Positions 1 through 7,733 of a DNA stretch of 64,000 nt are shown piece by piece. The notes below the pieces were generated by a model that made no database searches, was not told the DNA's origin, and worked only from the letters and a program-made list of their open reading frames with translations. This DNA is from Streptomyces sp. NBC_00568 (GTDB lineage: Bacteria > Actinomycetota > Actinomycetes > Streptomycetales > Streptomycetaceae): positions 5,819,001 to 5,883,000 of the forward strand of contig NZ_JAPENW010000001.1 of the NCBI RefSeq assembly GCF_026341855.1, given 5' to 3'. The translations under genes and the position numbers were made by a program. Numbering within the stretch: the first letter of the stretch is position 1; every line of letters begins with the position of its first letter.

Positions 1-463
1 CCGTGCCCTTGAACGTTCCGGTGGGCCGGTAGGTGCCCCAGTTGTCGACGATGTAGTACTCCACGAGCGGGTTCGACGTCCATCCGTAGAGAGCCAGGTA
101 GGCGTTGCCGGACGGGTTGAAGGTGCCCGAGTAGGTCACACTCCTGCGTCCGCCGTTGCTCCAGCCCTTGCCGGCGACGAAGTTCCCGGTGTTGCTCCAT
201 GAGGTGCTGTAGTTGCCGGTGGAGCCCAGGTTCATCGAGACCGTGCCCGGTGAGTCGGTCCAGAACGAGTAGTAGTAGCCGTTGTCGGTACCGGTCTGGT
301 TCGAGGTGACGACCGTGTCGGCATGGGCGGTGCCGGGCAGGGTCAGCGCGGCCAGGGCGACCAGCAGCATGGTGCAGACACCACTGATGAGCAGCCGGAA
401 GTGGCTGAGCGCCCCGAAGCGACCGCTGCTGCGGCTCGACGGGTGTGCGGGTGCGTCGATCAT
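1..463 (-). CDS. Secreted endo-1,4-beta-xylanase, GH11 (5' part only)
   Basis: Translating the minus strand from the ATG at 463 gives a pre-protein whose 154 visible residues begin a glycoside hydrolase family 11 xylanase. A cytoplasmic stretch and a hydrophobic core (about residues 22-44) end in a likely signal-peptidase site after AHA at 48. The mature part carries GH11 hallmarks: repeated NYSTSW-type beta-strand sequence, GKGW, YLALYGW and the nucleophile motif PLVEYYIVDNWG with Glu135. The acid/base Glu and any cellulose- or xylan-binding module lie beyond the left edge. A GAGGAGGAAA ribosome site at 471-480 fixes the start. The enzyme would cleave internal xylan bonds outside the cell. 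Upstream inverted repeats suggest xylan-dependent control. The long basic N-region before the signal core is compatible with Tat or Sec export. Confidence 0.93.
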   Translation of the reverse strand, partial: MIDAPAHPSSRSSGRFGALSHFRLLISGVCTMLLVALAALTLPGTAHADTVVTSNQTGTDNGYYYSFWTDSPGTVSMNLGSTGNYSTSWSNTGNFVAGKGWSNGGRRSVTYSGTFNPSGNAYLALYGWTSNPLVEYYIVDNWGTYRPTGTFKGT

Positions 464-663
464 CTGCGTGTTTCCTCCTCGTTCTCGTGGACCGGTGGGG
501 GCCGGGCGGCGTGACACGGTTCTGGAGGGACTTCGCGAGGTCGCGGAACGGGCGTGAGCTGACCGCGCATCGGCATCGCGCGACCCGGCCGGGCTTGAGC
601 TCTGTGAATCGCGAACAGTGTTGATCTGGCCCTGTCAACTGTCAATACTTTCGACTGTGCTGC

Positions 664-674
664 CGAAACATTCG
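664..674. promoter_or_regulatory. Candidate xylanase-gene operator, proximal box
   Basis: CGAAACATTCG lies about 200 bases before the xylanase start. It differs at one position from the CGAAANTTTCG inverted repeat reported upstream of actinomycete xylanase genes. A further half-site, ACTTTCGAC, lies just before it at about 647-655. Confidence 0.45.
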
Positions 675-790
675 TCCAGGTGGGTGACCCTGCGGCTGAG
701 GTTTTGCCTGTTACAGGTCCCGTCCATGGCCTCTTCGGGCGAGACGGATCGTCGACTAGGTGCCGCTCAAGATCAAATGGAAGCTCAATT

Positions 791-807
791 CTTCGAAAGT
801 TTCGAAG
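791..807. promoter_or_regulatory. Candidate xylanase-gene operator, distal perfect box
   Basis: CTTCGAAAGTTTCGAAG is a perfect 8+1+8 palindrome that contains CGAAA-N-TTTCG exactly. It lies about 330 bases upstream of the xylanase start. The family-known role is repression of xylanase genes without xylo-oligosaccharides; assigning that role here is inference. Confidence 0.6.
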
Positions 808-920
808 GGTTTCCGGATCGGCCTCGAGGAGCGGGGAGCGGGGATCGCCGAATGGGGAGGGTGGGATCGATGCGGGCCCCTGGGCGATGCAGGGGGCATC
901 GCGTGGCCGGTCGCCCGCGG

Positions 921-956
921 CCCGGAAAGCGCCCCGGAAAGCGGCCCGGAAACGCG
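921..956. repeat. 12-base tandem repeat, three copies
   Basis: Three consecutive near-identical 12-mers of the form CCCGGAAAGCGS lie between the tRNA terminator and the xylanase promoter region. Function unknown. Confidence 0.7.
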
Positions 957-958
957 GA

Positions 959-981
959 AGACCCCACACGAAGTGGGGTCT
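959..981 (-). terminator. tRNA-Leu terminator
   Basis: A perfect 9-base-pair stem (AGACCCCAC/GTGGGGTCT) with a five-base loop starts a few bases after the tRNA 3' CCA. This is typical of Streptomyces tRNA genes, which often lack a long U-tract. Confidence 0.85.
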
Positions 982-985
982 CAGC

Positions 986-1073
986 TGGTGTCCGAGGGGG
1001 GACTTGAACCCCCACGCCCGATAAAGGGCACTAGCACCTCAAGCTAGCGCGTCTGCCATTCCGCCACCCGGAC
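986..1073 (-). tRNA. tRNA-Leu (anticodon GAG)
   Basis: On the minus strand the sequence folds as an 88-nt class II tRNA. It has a 7-bp acceptor stem (GTCCGGG/CTCGGAC... with A discriminator), an encoded CCA end at 988-986, an anticodon loop TTGAGGT flanked by CTAGC/GCTAG giving anticodon GAG (reads CUC/CUU leucine), a long variable arm (TGCCC...GGGCG) and a T-arm with GGTTCAAGTCC. The position matches the terminator just downstream. Confidence 0.95.
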
Positions 1074-1259
1074 AAGGTGTCTGTCGCGCGGGTTTCCCTC
1101 GCGGCGACAGAGGAAACATTACCAGGCTTTCGAGGGCTCCCGATCACCCCCCGTCGCCGCGTGAACGGCGTGTGACGGGCCGGGTCCTGCCTTGGGGAGG
1201 AGAGGGGGTCGGAGGGAGGATGAGGGGGACCACCAGCGGCGACAGTGGGAGGAAGCAGC

Positions 1260-2585
1260 GTGAGCGAGAGCGGCACGACCAGGAGCGTCACGGGCGAGGA
1301 CGAGGTTGTGGACCTCTGTCGTGAGCTGATCCGGATCGACACCAGCAACTACGGGGACCACTCGGGCCCGGGCGAGCGCAAGGCCGCGGAGTACGTCGCC
1401 GAGAAGCTCGCCGAGGTCGGACTCGAGCCACGCATCTTCGAGTCGCACAAGGGGCGCGCCTCCACGGTGGCCCGCATCGAGGGCGAGGACCCCTCGCGGC
1501 CCGCGCTGCTCATTCACGGCCACACCGACGTCGTACCGGCCAACGCGATGGACTGGACCCATCACCCCTTCTCCGGCGAGATCGCCGACGGGATGGTGTG
1601 GGGCCGCGGCGCGGTCGACATGAAGGACATGGACGCCATGACGCTGGCGGTCGTACGGGAGCGGATGCGCACCGGCCGCAAGCCCCCGCGCGACATCGTC
1701 CTCGCCTTCCTCGCCGACGAGGAGGCGGGCGGTACGTGGGGCGCCCGGCACCTGGTCGACAAGCACCCGGACCTCTTCGAGGGCGTCACGGAGGCGATCG
1801 GCGAGGTCGGCGGGTTCTCCTTCACGGTCAACGAGAAGCTGCGGCTGTACCTCGTCGAGACCGCGCAGAAGGGCATGCACTGGATGAAGCTGACCGTGGA
1901 CGGCACCGCCGGACACGGTTCGATGATCCACAAGGACAACGCGATCACCGAGCTGTCCGAGGCCGTCGGGCGGCTCGGCCGGCACAAGTTCCCGGTGCGC
2001 GTGACGAAGACCCTGCGGCACTTCCTCGACGAGCTCGGCGACGCCCTCGGCACCGAACTCGACCCGGAGAACATGGACGAGACGCTCGCCAGGCTCGGCG
2101 GCATCGCCAAGCTCATCGGCGCCTCGCTGCAGAACACCGCCAACCCGACCCAGCTGGGCGCCGGTTACAAGGTCAACGTGATTCCGGGGCAGGCCACGGC
2201 CCACGTCGACGGCCGCTACCTGCCGGGCTACGAGGAGGAGTTCCTCGCCGACCTCGACCGCATTCTCGGTCCCCGGGTGAAGCGCGAGGACGTGCACGCG
2301 GACAAGGCCCTGGAGACCGGCTTCGACGGCGCCCTCGTCGACGCCATGCAGACCGCGCTCTCCGCCGAGGACCCGATCGCGCGCGCCGTTCCGTACATGC
2401 TCTCGGCCGGCACCGACGCCAAGTCCTTCGCCGACCTCGGCATCCGCTGCTTCGGGTTCGCCCCGCTGAAGCTGCCGCCGGAGCTGGACTTCGCGGGCAT
2501 GTTCCACGGTGTCGACGAGCGGGTGCCGGTCGACGCGCTCCAGTTCGGCGTGCGCGTACTCGACCGTTTCATCGACGCGTCGTGA
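1260..2585 (+). CDS. M20/M25/M40 family metallo-hydrolase (dipeptidase-like)
   Basis: A 441-residue zinc-dependent amidohydrolase or peptidase of the M20 family. Metal-site motifs are visible: HGHTDVVP (H86, D90), GRGAVDMKD (D120 bridging Asp), DEEAGG (catalytic E154, metal E155), the lid-domain dimerisation segment with GTAGHGS, and a late FHGVDERV His. No signal peptide, so a cytosolic enzyme hydrolysing a peptide or N-acyl amino acid is likely; the exact substrate cannot be read. A GTG at 1260 preceded by GGAGGAAG is preferred over the in-frame GTG at 1245, which overlaps that ribosome site. It stands alone between the tRNA and the chaplins. Confidence 0.88.
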   Translation: MSESGTTRSVTGEDEVVDLCRELIRIDTSNYGDHSGPGERKAAEYVAEKLAEVGLEPRIFESHKGRASTVARIEGEDPSRPALLIHGHTDVVPANAMDWTHHPFSGEIADGMVWGRGAVDMKDMDAMTLAVVRERMRTGRKPPRDIVLAFLADEEAGGTWGARHLVDKHPDLFEGVTEAIGEVGGFSFTVNEKLRLYLVETAQKGMHWMKLTVDGTAGHGSMIHKDNAITELSEAVGRLGRHKFPVRVTKTLRHFLDELGDALGTELDPENMDETLARLGGIAKLIGASLQNTANPTQLGAGYKVNVIPGQATAHVDGRYLPGYEEEFLADLDRILGPRVKREDVHADKALETGFDGALVDAMQTALSAEDPIARAVPYMLSAGTDAKSFADLGIRCFGFAPLKLPPELDFAGMFHGVDERVPVDALQFGVRVLDRFIDAS

Positions 2586-2732
2586 CGCGTCGCCGACGGT
2601 TCTTCCTGGCGCCGGACCGGGGAGTTGCGGGCGGTTGACGCCGAGATTCGCCCGCGCGTGCGGAGATCGCCCGGGACGGGTGAATGCGACCATAAGCCCA
2701 TAGCCCTACTACTCCCTCCTCGTTACAGGTGT

Positions 2733-2757
2733 TGCGATCCGCTGCTTGGGGATCGCA
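2733..2757 (+). other. Hairpin in the chpH 5' leader
   Basis: TGCGATCC and GGATCGCA form a perfect 8-bp stem with a nine-base loop. Flanking TGTTG/CAACA at 2730-2734 and 2763-2767 can extend it. The structure ends just before the AAGGAGGAA ribosome site of chpH, so it could affect translation or mRNA stability. Confidence 0.5.
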
Positions 2758-2777
2758 TTTGCCAACAAGGAGGAATA

Positions 2778-3011
2778 ATGATCAAGAAGGTCGTCGCTGC
2801 TGCGGCTGCCACTGGTGGTCTGGTTCTCGCGGGTGCGGGCCTGGCCGTCGCCGACTCGGGTGCTCAGGGTGCCGCTGTGCACTCTCCGGGCGTCGCGTCC
2901 GGCAACGTCATCCAGGTGCCTGTTCACATCCCGGTGAACGTTTGCGGCAACACGGTCTCCGTGATCGGGCTGCTCAACCCCGCCTTCGGCAACGCCTGCC
3001 TCAACAAGTGA
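2778..3011 (+). CDS. chpH: Short chaplin
   Basis: A 77-residue secreted amphipathic protein with a Sec signal peptide (hydrophobic core 5-25, cleavage after AVA) and a single chaplin domain. The domain holds HSPGVASGN, VPVHIPVNVCGNTV and NPAFGNACLNK, with the two conserved cysteines C56 and C74. Chaplins assemble into amyloid-like fibrils that lower surface tension so that aerial hyphae can leave the medium. Its length and the adjacent long chaplin match the chpH-chpC pair of S. coelicolor. The ATG at 2778 follows a strong AAGGAGGAA site. A hairpin lies in the leader and a 13-bp terminator follows. Confidence 0.95.
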   Translation: MIKKVVAAAAATGGLVLAGAGLAVADSGAQGAAVHSPGVASGNVIQVPVHIPVNVCGNTVSVIGLLNPAFGNACLNK

Positions 3012-3086
3012 CGTTGTGCCTCGTCCCATGAGGGGAGCACCCCCATGGGCCACCTCATGAGGGTCACTTCGTGAGGGTCTGAACTC

Positions 3087-3125
3087 GTCGGCCCCGGAGT
3101 GCGCGCCATGCGCTCCGGGGCCGAC
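3087..3125 (+). terminator. chpH terminator
   Basis: GTCGGCCCCGGAG pairs perfectly with CTCCGGGGCCGAC (13 bp) around a 13-base loop, without a U-tract. It separates chpH from chpC, so the two chaplins are probably transcribed separately or with attenuation. Confidence 0.75.
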
Positions 3126-3206
3126 CGGCTTTCCGCGTACCCGTCCGCCGGGCGGGTGCGTGTTCCGGATGGTCCACGTCCCAAGGACTAAGGCAGGGAT
3201 ACAGCT

Positions 3207-4151
3207 ATGCGACAGGTCACCCGCAAAGGCCTGATGACCGTGGCCGCGGCCAGTGGTGTGCTCGCGGTCACCGGCGTCTCCGCGCACGCCGACTCGGGTG
3301 CGATCGGCTCCGCGTCGGACTCGCCCGGCGTGCTGTCGGGCAACACGGTGCAGGCGCCGGTGCACGCGCCGGTCAACGCCTGCGGCAACACCGTGAGCGT
3401 GGTCGGGGTGCTCAACCCCGCCATGGGCAACACCTGTGTCAACCACGGCGGCCGAGGCGGCAAGCCCGGCGGCCACGGCAGCACGGGCTCCCGTCAGGGC
3501 GGCGGTTCCCGGGCCGGCGGTCACGCCGCTCACTCGCCGGGTGTGGGTTCCGGCAACCACGTACAGGTGCCGGTCGACGCCCCGGTCAATGTCTGCGGCA
3601 ACAGCGTGAACGTCGTGGGGATCGGCAACGCGGCAGCGGGCGACAGCTGCGCGAACGGCGCGTCCGGCGGCGGTCACTCCACCACCCCGCCCGGCAGCCA
3701 CCCGGGTCACCCCGGCCACCCCGGTCAGCCGGGCCACCCCGGTCAGCCGGGCCACCCCGGTCAGCCGGGTCACTCTGGTCATCCCGGGACTCCGGGCCAC
3801 CCGGGTCAGCCCGGTCACCCCGGTCACCCGGGTCAGCCCGGAACCCCCGGCCACCCGGGTCAGCCCGGCCACCCCGGAACCCCCGGTCACCCGGGCCAGG
3901 CCGGTAACCCGGGTACGCCCGGGCACCCCGGCCAGGGTGGCACGTCGGGCTCGGGCGGCGGCAAGCACCGCGGCGCCGCCTCGCAGGTCGAGCAGCTGGG
4001 CTCGCGGTCCGTCGCGCGGACCACTCCGGGCGGCGCGGCCGAGCTCGCCCACACGGGCAGCGAGCTGCCGCTCGGCGCGGTCGTACCGGCGGGAGCCGCC
4101 GCGCTCCTGGCCGGCGCCGTGCTCTACCGCCGGTCGCGTTCGGCGGCCTGA
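3207..4151 (+). CDS. chpC: Long chaplin with collagen-like linker and sortase signal
   Basis: A 314-residue cell-wall-anchored chaplin. After a signal peptide (residues 1-28) come two chaplin domains, about 37-80 (C59, C77) and 108-150 (C130, C148). Next is a Gly-His-Pro/Gly-Gln-Pro linker of about 85 residues (165-250), then a sorting signal LAHTG at 280-284, a hydrophobic segment and a basic tail. Sortase (class E in Streptomyces, LAXTG) would link it to peptidoglycan, where it nucleates short chaplins such as the neighbouring ChpH. The linker is a strict G-X-Y series, unusual for this family as I know it. The ATG at 3207 has an AAGGCAGGGA site. Paralogues ChpA and ChpB are alternatives, but adjacency to chpH favours ChpC. 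Confidence 0.92.
   Translation: MRQVTRKGLMTVAAASGVLAVTGVSAHADSGAIGSASDSPGVLSGNTVQAPVHAPVNACGNTVSVVGVLNPAMGNTCVNHGGRGGKPGGHGSTGSRQGGGSRAGGHAAHSPGVGSGNHVQVPVDAPVNVCGNSVNVVGIGNAAAGDSCANGASGGGHSTTPPGSHPGHPGHPGQPGHPGQPGHPGQPGHSGHPGTPGHPGQPGHPGHPGQPGTPGHPGQPGHPGTPGHPGQAGNPGTPGHPGQGGTSGSGGGKHRGAASQVEQLGSRSVARTTPGGAAELAHTGSELPLGAVVPAGAAALLAGAVLYRRSRSAA
3690..3945 (+). repeat. Collagen-like coding repeat in chpC
   Basis: Degenerate 9- and 18-base units encode G-H-P, G-Q-P and G-T-P triplets, as in GHPGQPGHPGTPGHPG. The repeats preserve the frame and should expand or contract by replication slippage. Confidence 0.85.
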
Positions 4152-4220
4152 CACCACAGGTCCGGCCCGGCCTGATCCGGCCTGACCCGGTCCGGTCCGG
4201 CCCCGTCGGGCCGGGCCGAA

Positions 4221-4236
4221 CCGATGCCGGCATCGG
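4221..4236. terminator. Possible chpC / DUF5703 convergent hairpin
   Basis: CCGATGCCGGCATCGG is a perfect 16-base palindrome about 70 bases after chpC in a gene-free stretch (4152-4423) that is otherwise only GC-rich repeats of TCCGGCC. Terminator function is weakly supported because the palindrome has no loop. Confidence 0.35.
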
Positions 4237-4423
4237 CGCGATAGATCACACGGGCGGGTGACAGCACGGACACGACCGGTACTGCGCGGGGGTGATCCGG
4301 TGCGGCGCAGGCGTGATCATCGCGCGGCACCGGTGTGACCGAGGCGCCACGACCTTCCCCCGTGGCGTGCGCGACGGAACGGGCCCCGCGACGGCGGGCC
4401 CGCTCCGGTTCAGCGGGCTTCCG

Positions 4424-4612
4424 TCACCACGTGGCGCGTACCTGTCGAATGATCCTCCGGCGCAACCGCACCCTGCGGCTCCCGTCGCGCAGCAGGCTCA
4501 GGCGGTCCAACTCCCAGTGTCCGTACTCGGCATGGTCCGTCAGCAGTCGTGTCGTCTCCTTGCGGGAGACCCCGCGAGGCACGTACACGTCGACAAATTC
4601 GTATTCCGGCAT
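4424..4612 (-). CDS. DUF5703 family small protein
   Basis: A 62-residue basic protein, beginning MPEYEFVDVYVPRGVS and ending in an Arg-rich beta strand with the terminal RQVRATW. I recognise it as the small actinobacterial DUF5703 family, of unknown function. There are no cysteines, signal or membrane segment. It diverges from the next gene with only 47 bases between the two start codons, so their promoters must overlap. Confidence 0.75.
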   Translation of the reverse strand: MPEYEFVDVYVPRGVSRKETTRLLTDHAEYGHWELDRLSLLRDGSRRVRLRRRIIRQVRATW

Positions 4613-4646
4613 CGCATCTATTGTGCGGGCAGAGGCCAGGTACGGA

Positions 4647-4652
4647 TAGCGT
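4647..4652 (+). promoter_or_regulatory. -10 element, predicted leaderless mRNA
   Basis: TAGCGT is followed by seven bases and then the ATG at 4660. No ribosome site is present, so the mRNA probably starts at the A of ATG. Confidence 0.6.
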
Positions 4653-4659
4653 CTGCACT

Positions 4660-5346
4660 ATGTCTGATGCTGTGCAGCCCACCGCTGCCGAGGTACGCGC
4701 CGCCGCCGAGGCGGTCAAGACCGCTCTCGACCGCCACCTGGCCGCGGTAGAGCGCAGGACGGGCGATGACGACCCGGCCGTATACGAGGCGTTCAACGAG
4801 CTCGCCGCGGCGGCCGAGGAGTACGACGAGCTCCTCTACGACCGCTATGACGAGGTCACGCCCTTCGAGATCCCCGGCAGTGACGACACGCTGCCCCCGT
4901 ACACCGGACCCGAGGAGCCGAACGCGCTGAGCGTGGTGATCCGCCGGGACTACGCGGTGGTGGAGCCGCAGCGACTGCTGGCGCAGGCTCAGCGAGTGGA
5001 GGCCGTGGAGGAGGACGGCGCGACCGCCACCGAGGGCTTCGACGCGGCGGCCGGCACCGTTCACGGAGCGCTCGGGGTCCTGTTCGGCGAGTTCGAGCCG
5101 GACGAGATCGCTTCCCGGCACAAGGAATTCGGGCTGGAGGAGGGCGACTCCACGCTCTGGGTGACCGCCGCGGACGAACCGGCCGATCCTGGGGAATGGC
5201 TGGAGGCACCCTTCGAGTCGATCGACCCGCAGCGCGTCGTCTGCCGCTTCGACGTCAGCGCGGTCTTCGACGACGAGTCGGACGACGAGGACCTGGACGA
5301 CCTCGGCTCCGACGAGCAGACCGACCCCCAGGACGCGGATCGCTGA
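4660..5346 (+). CDS. Conserved acidic hypothetical protein
   Basis: A 228-residue soluble, strongly acidic protein. The N-terminal half is an Ala/Glu-rich helical region (residues 6-60, coiled-coil-like), followed by a mixed domain containing NALSVVIRRDYAV and a long helix. The end is an Asp/Glu/Ser tail (DDESDDEDLDDLGSDEQ). I do not recognise a characterised family; it looks like a Streptomyces-conserved protein. It is probably expressed from a leaderless transcript, and a 21-bp hairpin follows. Upstream in-frame starts (4549) would extend through the promoter and are rejected. Confidence 0.7.
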   Translation: MSDAVQPTAAEVRAAAEAVKTALDRHLAAVERRTGDDDPAVYEAFNELAAAAEEYDELLYDRYDEVTPFEIPGSDDTLPPYTGPEEPNALSVVIRRDYAVVEPQRLLAQAQRVEAVEEDGATATEGFDAAAGTVHGALGVLFGEFEPDEIASRHKEFGLEEGDSTLWVTAADEPADPGEWLEAPFESIDPQRVVCRFDVSAVFDDESDDEDLDDLGSDEQTDPQDADR

Positions 5347-5368
5347 CGCCGCCCTGGCACCAACGGCT

Positions 5369-5413
5369 CACACGGGTGGCGGCCACCGCGATGCGGTGGC
5401 CGCCACCCGTGTG
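5369..5413. terminator. Bidirectional terminator
   Basis: CACACGGGTGGCGGCCACCG and its complement form a perfect 21-bp stem with a three-base loop (5390-5392) between convergent genes. Confidence 0.88.
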
Positions 5414-5447
5414 TTCACGCACCGAGACCGTGCGACACCGGCGGTGA

Positions 5448-7733
5448 TCAGCCCGCGGCCGGTGCCTGCGGCTTCAGCAGGGCCGGCAGCCGTGTGGTGC
5501 GCGGCTTCTGCGGAACCTCCGCCACGGCGTGCGGCAGGGCCTGCTCCACCCCGTGCACGACCGAGAGGTGACGCTCGGCCCGGCCGAAGGCCGTGTAGAC
5601 CCACGGCCGCGTCAGGGCCGCCGCGGCGTCGCCCGGGAGCACCACGACAGCGGCGGGCCAGCGCAGTCCGACCGCCTGGTGCGCGGTGAGCGCCCAGCCG
5701 TGCCGCACGGCCTGCTCCACCCGCTCCTTCGGTACGACGACGGGGGTGCCCGAGCACTCCAGATGCAGCCCCTCGGCGTCGGCCTTCACCACATGGCCCG
5801 GCAGCGTACGACCCGGTGCGGGGGAGTAGGCGATCCGGTCGCCGGGGTCGAAGCCGCCGAACCGGCCCGGGCCGGGGTTCAGCCGCTCCTTGAGCGCGGT
5901 GTTCAGCGCGCGGGTGCCGACCGCGCCGCCGTGCCCCGGGGTGATCACCTGTGTCTGTTCGGCCGGGATGCCGATCGCGCGCGGCACCGAGTCCGCGACC
6001 AGCTGCACGGTCCGGTGGACCGCCTCGCCGGCGTCGCGCACCGGGACGATCACGACCTCCTTGCCGGGCGCCTCGACCTGGTTGAGCTCTCCGATGCCGA
6101 CCCCGGAGACCAGCTCGCCGATGGGCCCGGGGTCAGGGGTCCGCGAGGCCACCTGCGGGCAGGCGCGGGCGGCGATCAGGTCCGCGAAGACCCGGCCGGG
6201 GCCCGCCGACCAGAGCACGCCCGGATCGCCGCTCAGCACCAGGCGCGCCCCGTCCGGCAGCGACTCGGCGAGCATCGCCGCCGTCTCCACGTCGAGCTGC
6301 GGCGCGTCGAGGACGACCAGGACGTCCAGGTCCAGGGCGCCGTCCGCGTCCCGGCCCGGGCCCTCGGCGCCGGAGAGGAGTCCGCCGACGGTGGTGACGC
6401 CGGTCGCCGTGCCGTCCGCGGGGCCGTCCGGCAGGTCGTGCCGGGCCAGTTCGGCCGTGAAGCCGTCGCGGCCGCCGTGGGTGTGCGTGGCGGCCCAGCC
6501 GCGCAGGCCGAGCGCTCGCGCCGCGTGCAGCAGCGCAGCCGTCTCGGAGCGGGAGGCGTCGCCGCCGGTGTGCAGCACCAGCCCGTGAGCGGCGACCGCG
6601 CGGATCAGCTCCCCGGCGGAGCGGGGGGCCGCGGCCGCGGCCTGCTCCCAGTCGGCGGCCGAACCGTCCTCCTTCGGCACCGAGTTCATCACCCGGGCGA
6701 GCGCGTCGGCGAGGCTCTCCTCGGCCAGCGCGTACCGCTCCAGGCCGATCAGGACGCGCACCGGGCGCTCCTGCGGCTCCTCCGTGTCGTCCTGCGGCGC
6801 CGGGGCAGGCGTGTCCAGCACGTCCTGGAAGACCAGGGCCTCGCCCTCCGCGAGAGCGCTCTGCACGGCCGCGTCCGGGTCCGGCACCGAGCGCTGGGAG
6901 AGCGCCGCGGTGAGCGCCGGGGCCTCCAGGGCGGTGTGTCCGGCGACGGCCGCCTGCTCCAGGAGCCACACGGTCAGCGCGCGGCCACGACGTTCGTCGT
7001 CCGGCCCGCACTCCGCGCCGAGCAGGGCCCGGGCGAACCCGTCGGCCTGCTCGGGCCGCACCCCGGCGACCCGCAGCAACTGCCAGGGGTCCTCGCGCAG
7101 TTGCTCGTCGGCACCGTCGCCCAGGGCCGCGACGACCTGTGCCGCGAGCGCTTCGGGCGCGCCGCCCTCGGTCAGCACGGCGCGGACGGCCCCGACGGCT
7201 TCGGGCGCGGCGGTCGGCACCGGTGCGGCCGCTGCGGCCACGGGCTGCGGTCGCCGCACGGGCTCCTGCGCGGCCCTGCGCGGCGCGGGCTCGGGCTCGC
7301 GGAAGGCGGTGGCCACGGGCTTCTCGCCGCTCTCCACGGCCCGCACCGCCGCGAGGAGGTCCGCGGCCGTGCCGCTGAGCTTGGCCCCGGCCGTGATCGG
7401 CGCCTGCTTCTCGGCCTTCCGCCGCTCGATCCGCTCCCGCTCCAGGCGCTGGGCCGCCAGCTCGGCGGCTGCCTCGGACAGCTGGGCGGCGCCTTCGGCG
7501 GACTCGGTCCCCGCGGCGGCCTCCGTACCGGCGGCGGCCTCCGCGTCCGTGCCCGCGTCTGTGTCACCGTCCCCGTCCGCGGCCGTGCCCTCTTCCTCGG
7601 AGGCCTCCCCGCCCTCGGAGTGCGCGTCCGCGTGGTCCACGTCCTCGCCCGTGCTCTCCGGGGCGTCGGCGGCCGTGTCCGCGCCCGGCGCCCCCGGCTC
7701 CGCTTCCTCCGTGGTCTCGGGCTCCGTGCTCAC
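5448..7733 (-). CDS. RecD2-like protein with degenerate ATPase motifs
   Basis: 761 residues. 1-90 is an acidic, low-complexity tail, 90-180 a helical/Pro-rich region, 180-245 a helix-hairpin-helix part like the RecD2 N-domain, and 375-735 a superfamily 1B helicase-like region. The order of motifs follows RecD2: HTGGDASRSE (388-397, in place of TGGPGTGKT), VLVVLDAPQLD (471-481, in place of a DE box), SGDPGVLWSAGPGRVFADL (501-519), LTAHQAVGLRWP (682-693) and YTAFGRAERHLSVV (713-726). The P-loop Lys is Ser396 and the Walker B Glu is Ala477, so ATP hydrolysis is very unlikely; it may be a structural or DNA-binding relic. The GTG start overlaps the upstream reductase stop by four bases (GTGA), so the two are translationally coupled. 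Confidence 0.8.
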   Translation of the reverse strand: MSTEPETTEEAEPGAPGADTAADAPESTGEDVDHADAHSEGGEASEEEGTAADGDGDTDAGTDAEAAAGTEAAAGTESAEGAAQLSEAAAELAAQRLERERIERRKAEKQAPITAGAKLSGTAADLLAAVRAVESGEKPVATAFREPEPAPRRAAQEPVRRPQPVAAAAAPVPTAAPEAVGAVRAVLTEGGAPEALAAQVVAALGDGADEQLREDPWQLLRVAGVRPEQADGFARALLGAECGPDDERRGRALTVWLLEQAAVAGHTALEAPALTAALSQRSVPDPDAAVQSALAEGEALVFQDVLDTPAPAPQDDTEEPQERPVRVLIGLERYALAEESLADALARVMNSVPKEDGSAADWEQAAAAAPRSAGELIRAVAAHGLVLHTGGDASRSETAALLHAARALGLRGWAATHTHGGRDGFTAELARHDLPDGPADGTATGVTTVGGLLSGAEGPGRDADGALDLDVLVVLDAPQLDVETAAMLAESLPDGARLVLSGDPGVLWSAGPGRVFADLIAARACPQVASRTPDPGPIGELVSGVGIGELNQVEAPGKEVVIVPVRDAGEAVHRTVQLVADSVPRAIGIPAEQTQVITPGHGGAVGTRALNTALKERLNPGPGRFGGFDPGDRIAYSPAPGRTLPGHVVKADAEGLHLECSGTPVVVPKERVEQAVRHGWALTAHQAVGLRWPAAVVVLPGDAAAALTRPWVYTAFGRAERHLSVVHGVEQALPHAVAEVPQKPRTTRLPALLKPQAPAAG

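Larger units (their letters stand above)
464..958. other. Intergenic region upstream of xylanase
   Basis: About 500 bases without a credible gene. It holds the xylanase ribosome site, two CGAAA/TTTCG inverted repeats (listed separately) and a 12-base tandem repeat. Open frames here lack ribosome sites and family resemblance. Confidence 0.6.

Noticed and set aside
2586..2777. BldN-type promoter for chpH
   Set aside because: A CGTTAC occurs, but no CGTTGA-like -10 element sits at the expected 16-base spacing.
3690..3945. CRISPR-like array
   Set aside because: Units are short, contiguous and in frame, without unique spacers; they encode the chaplin linker.
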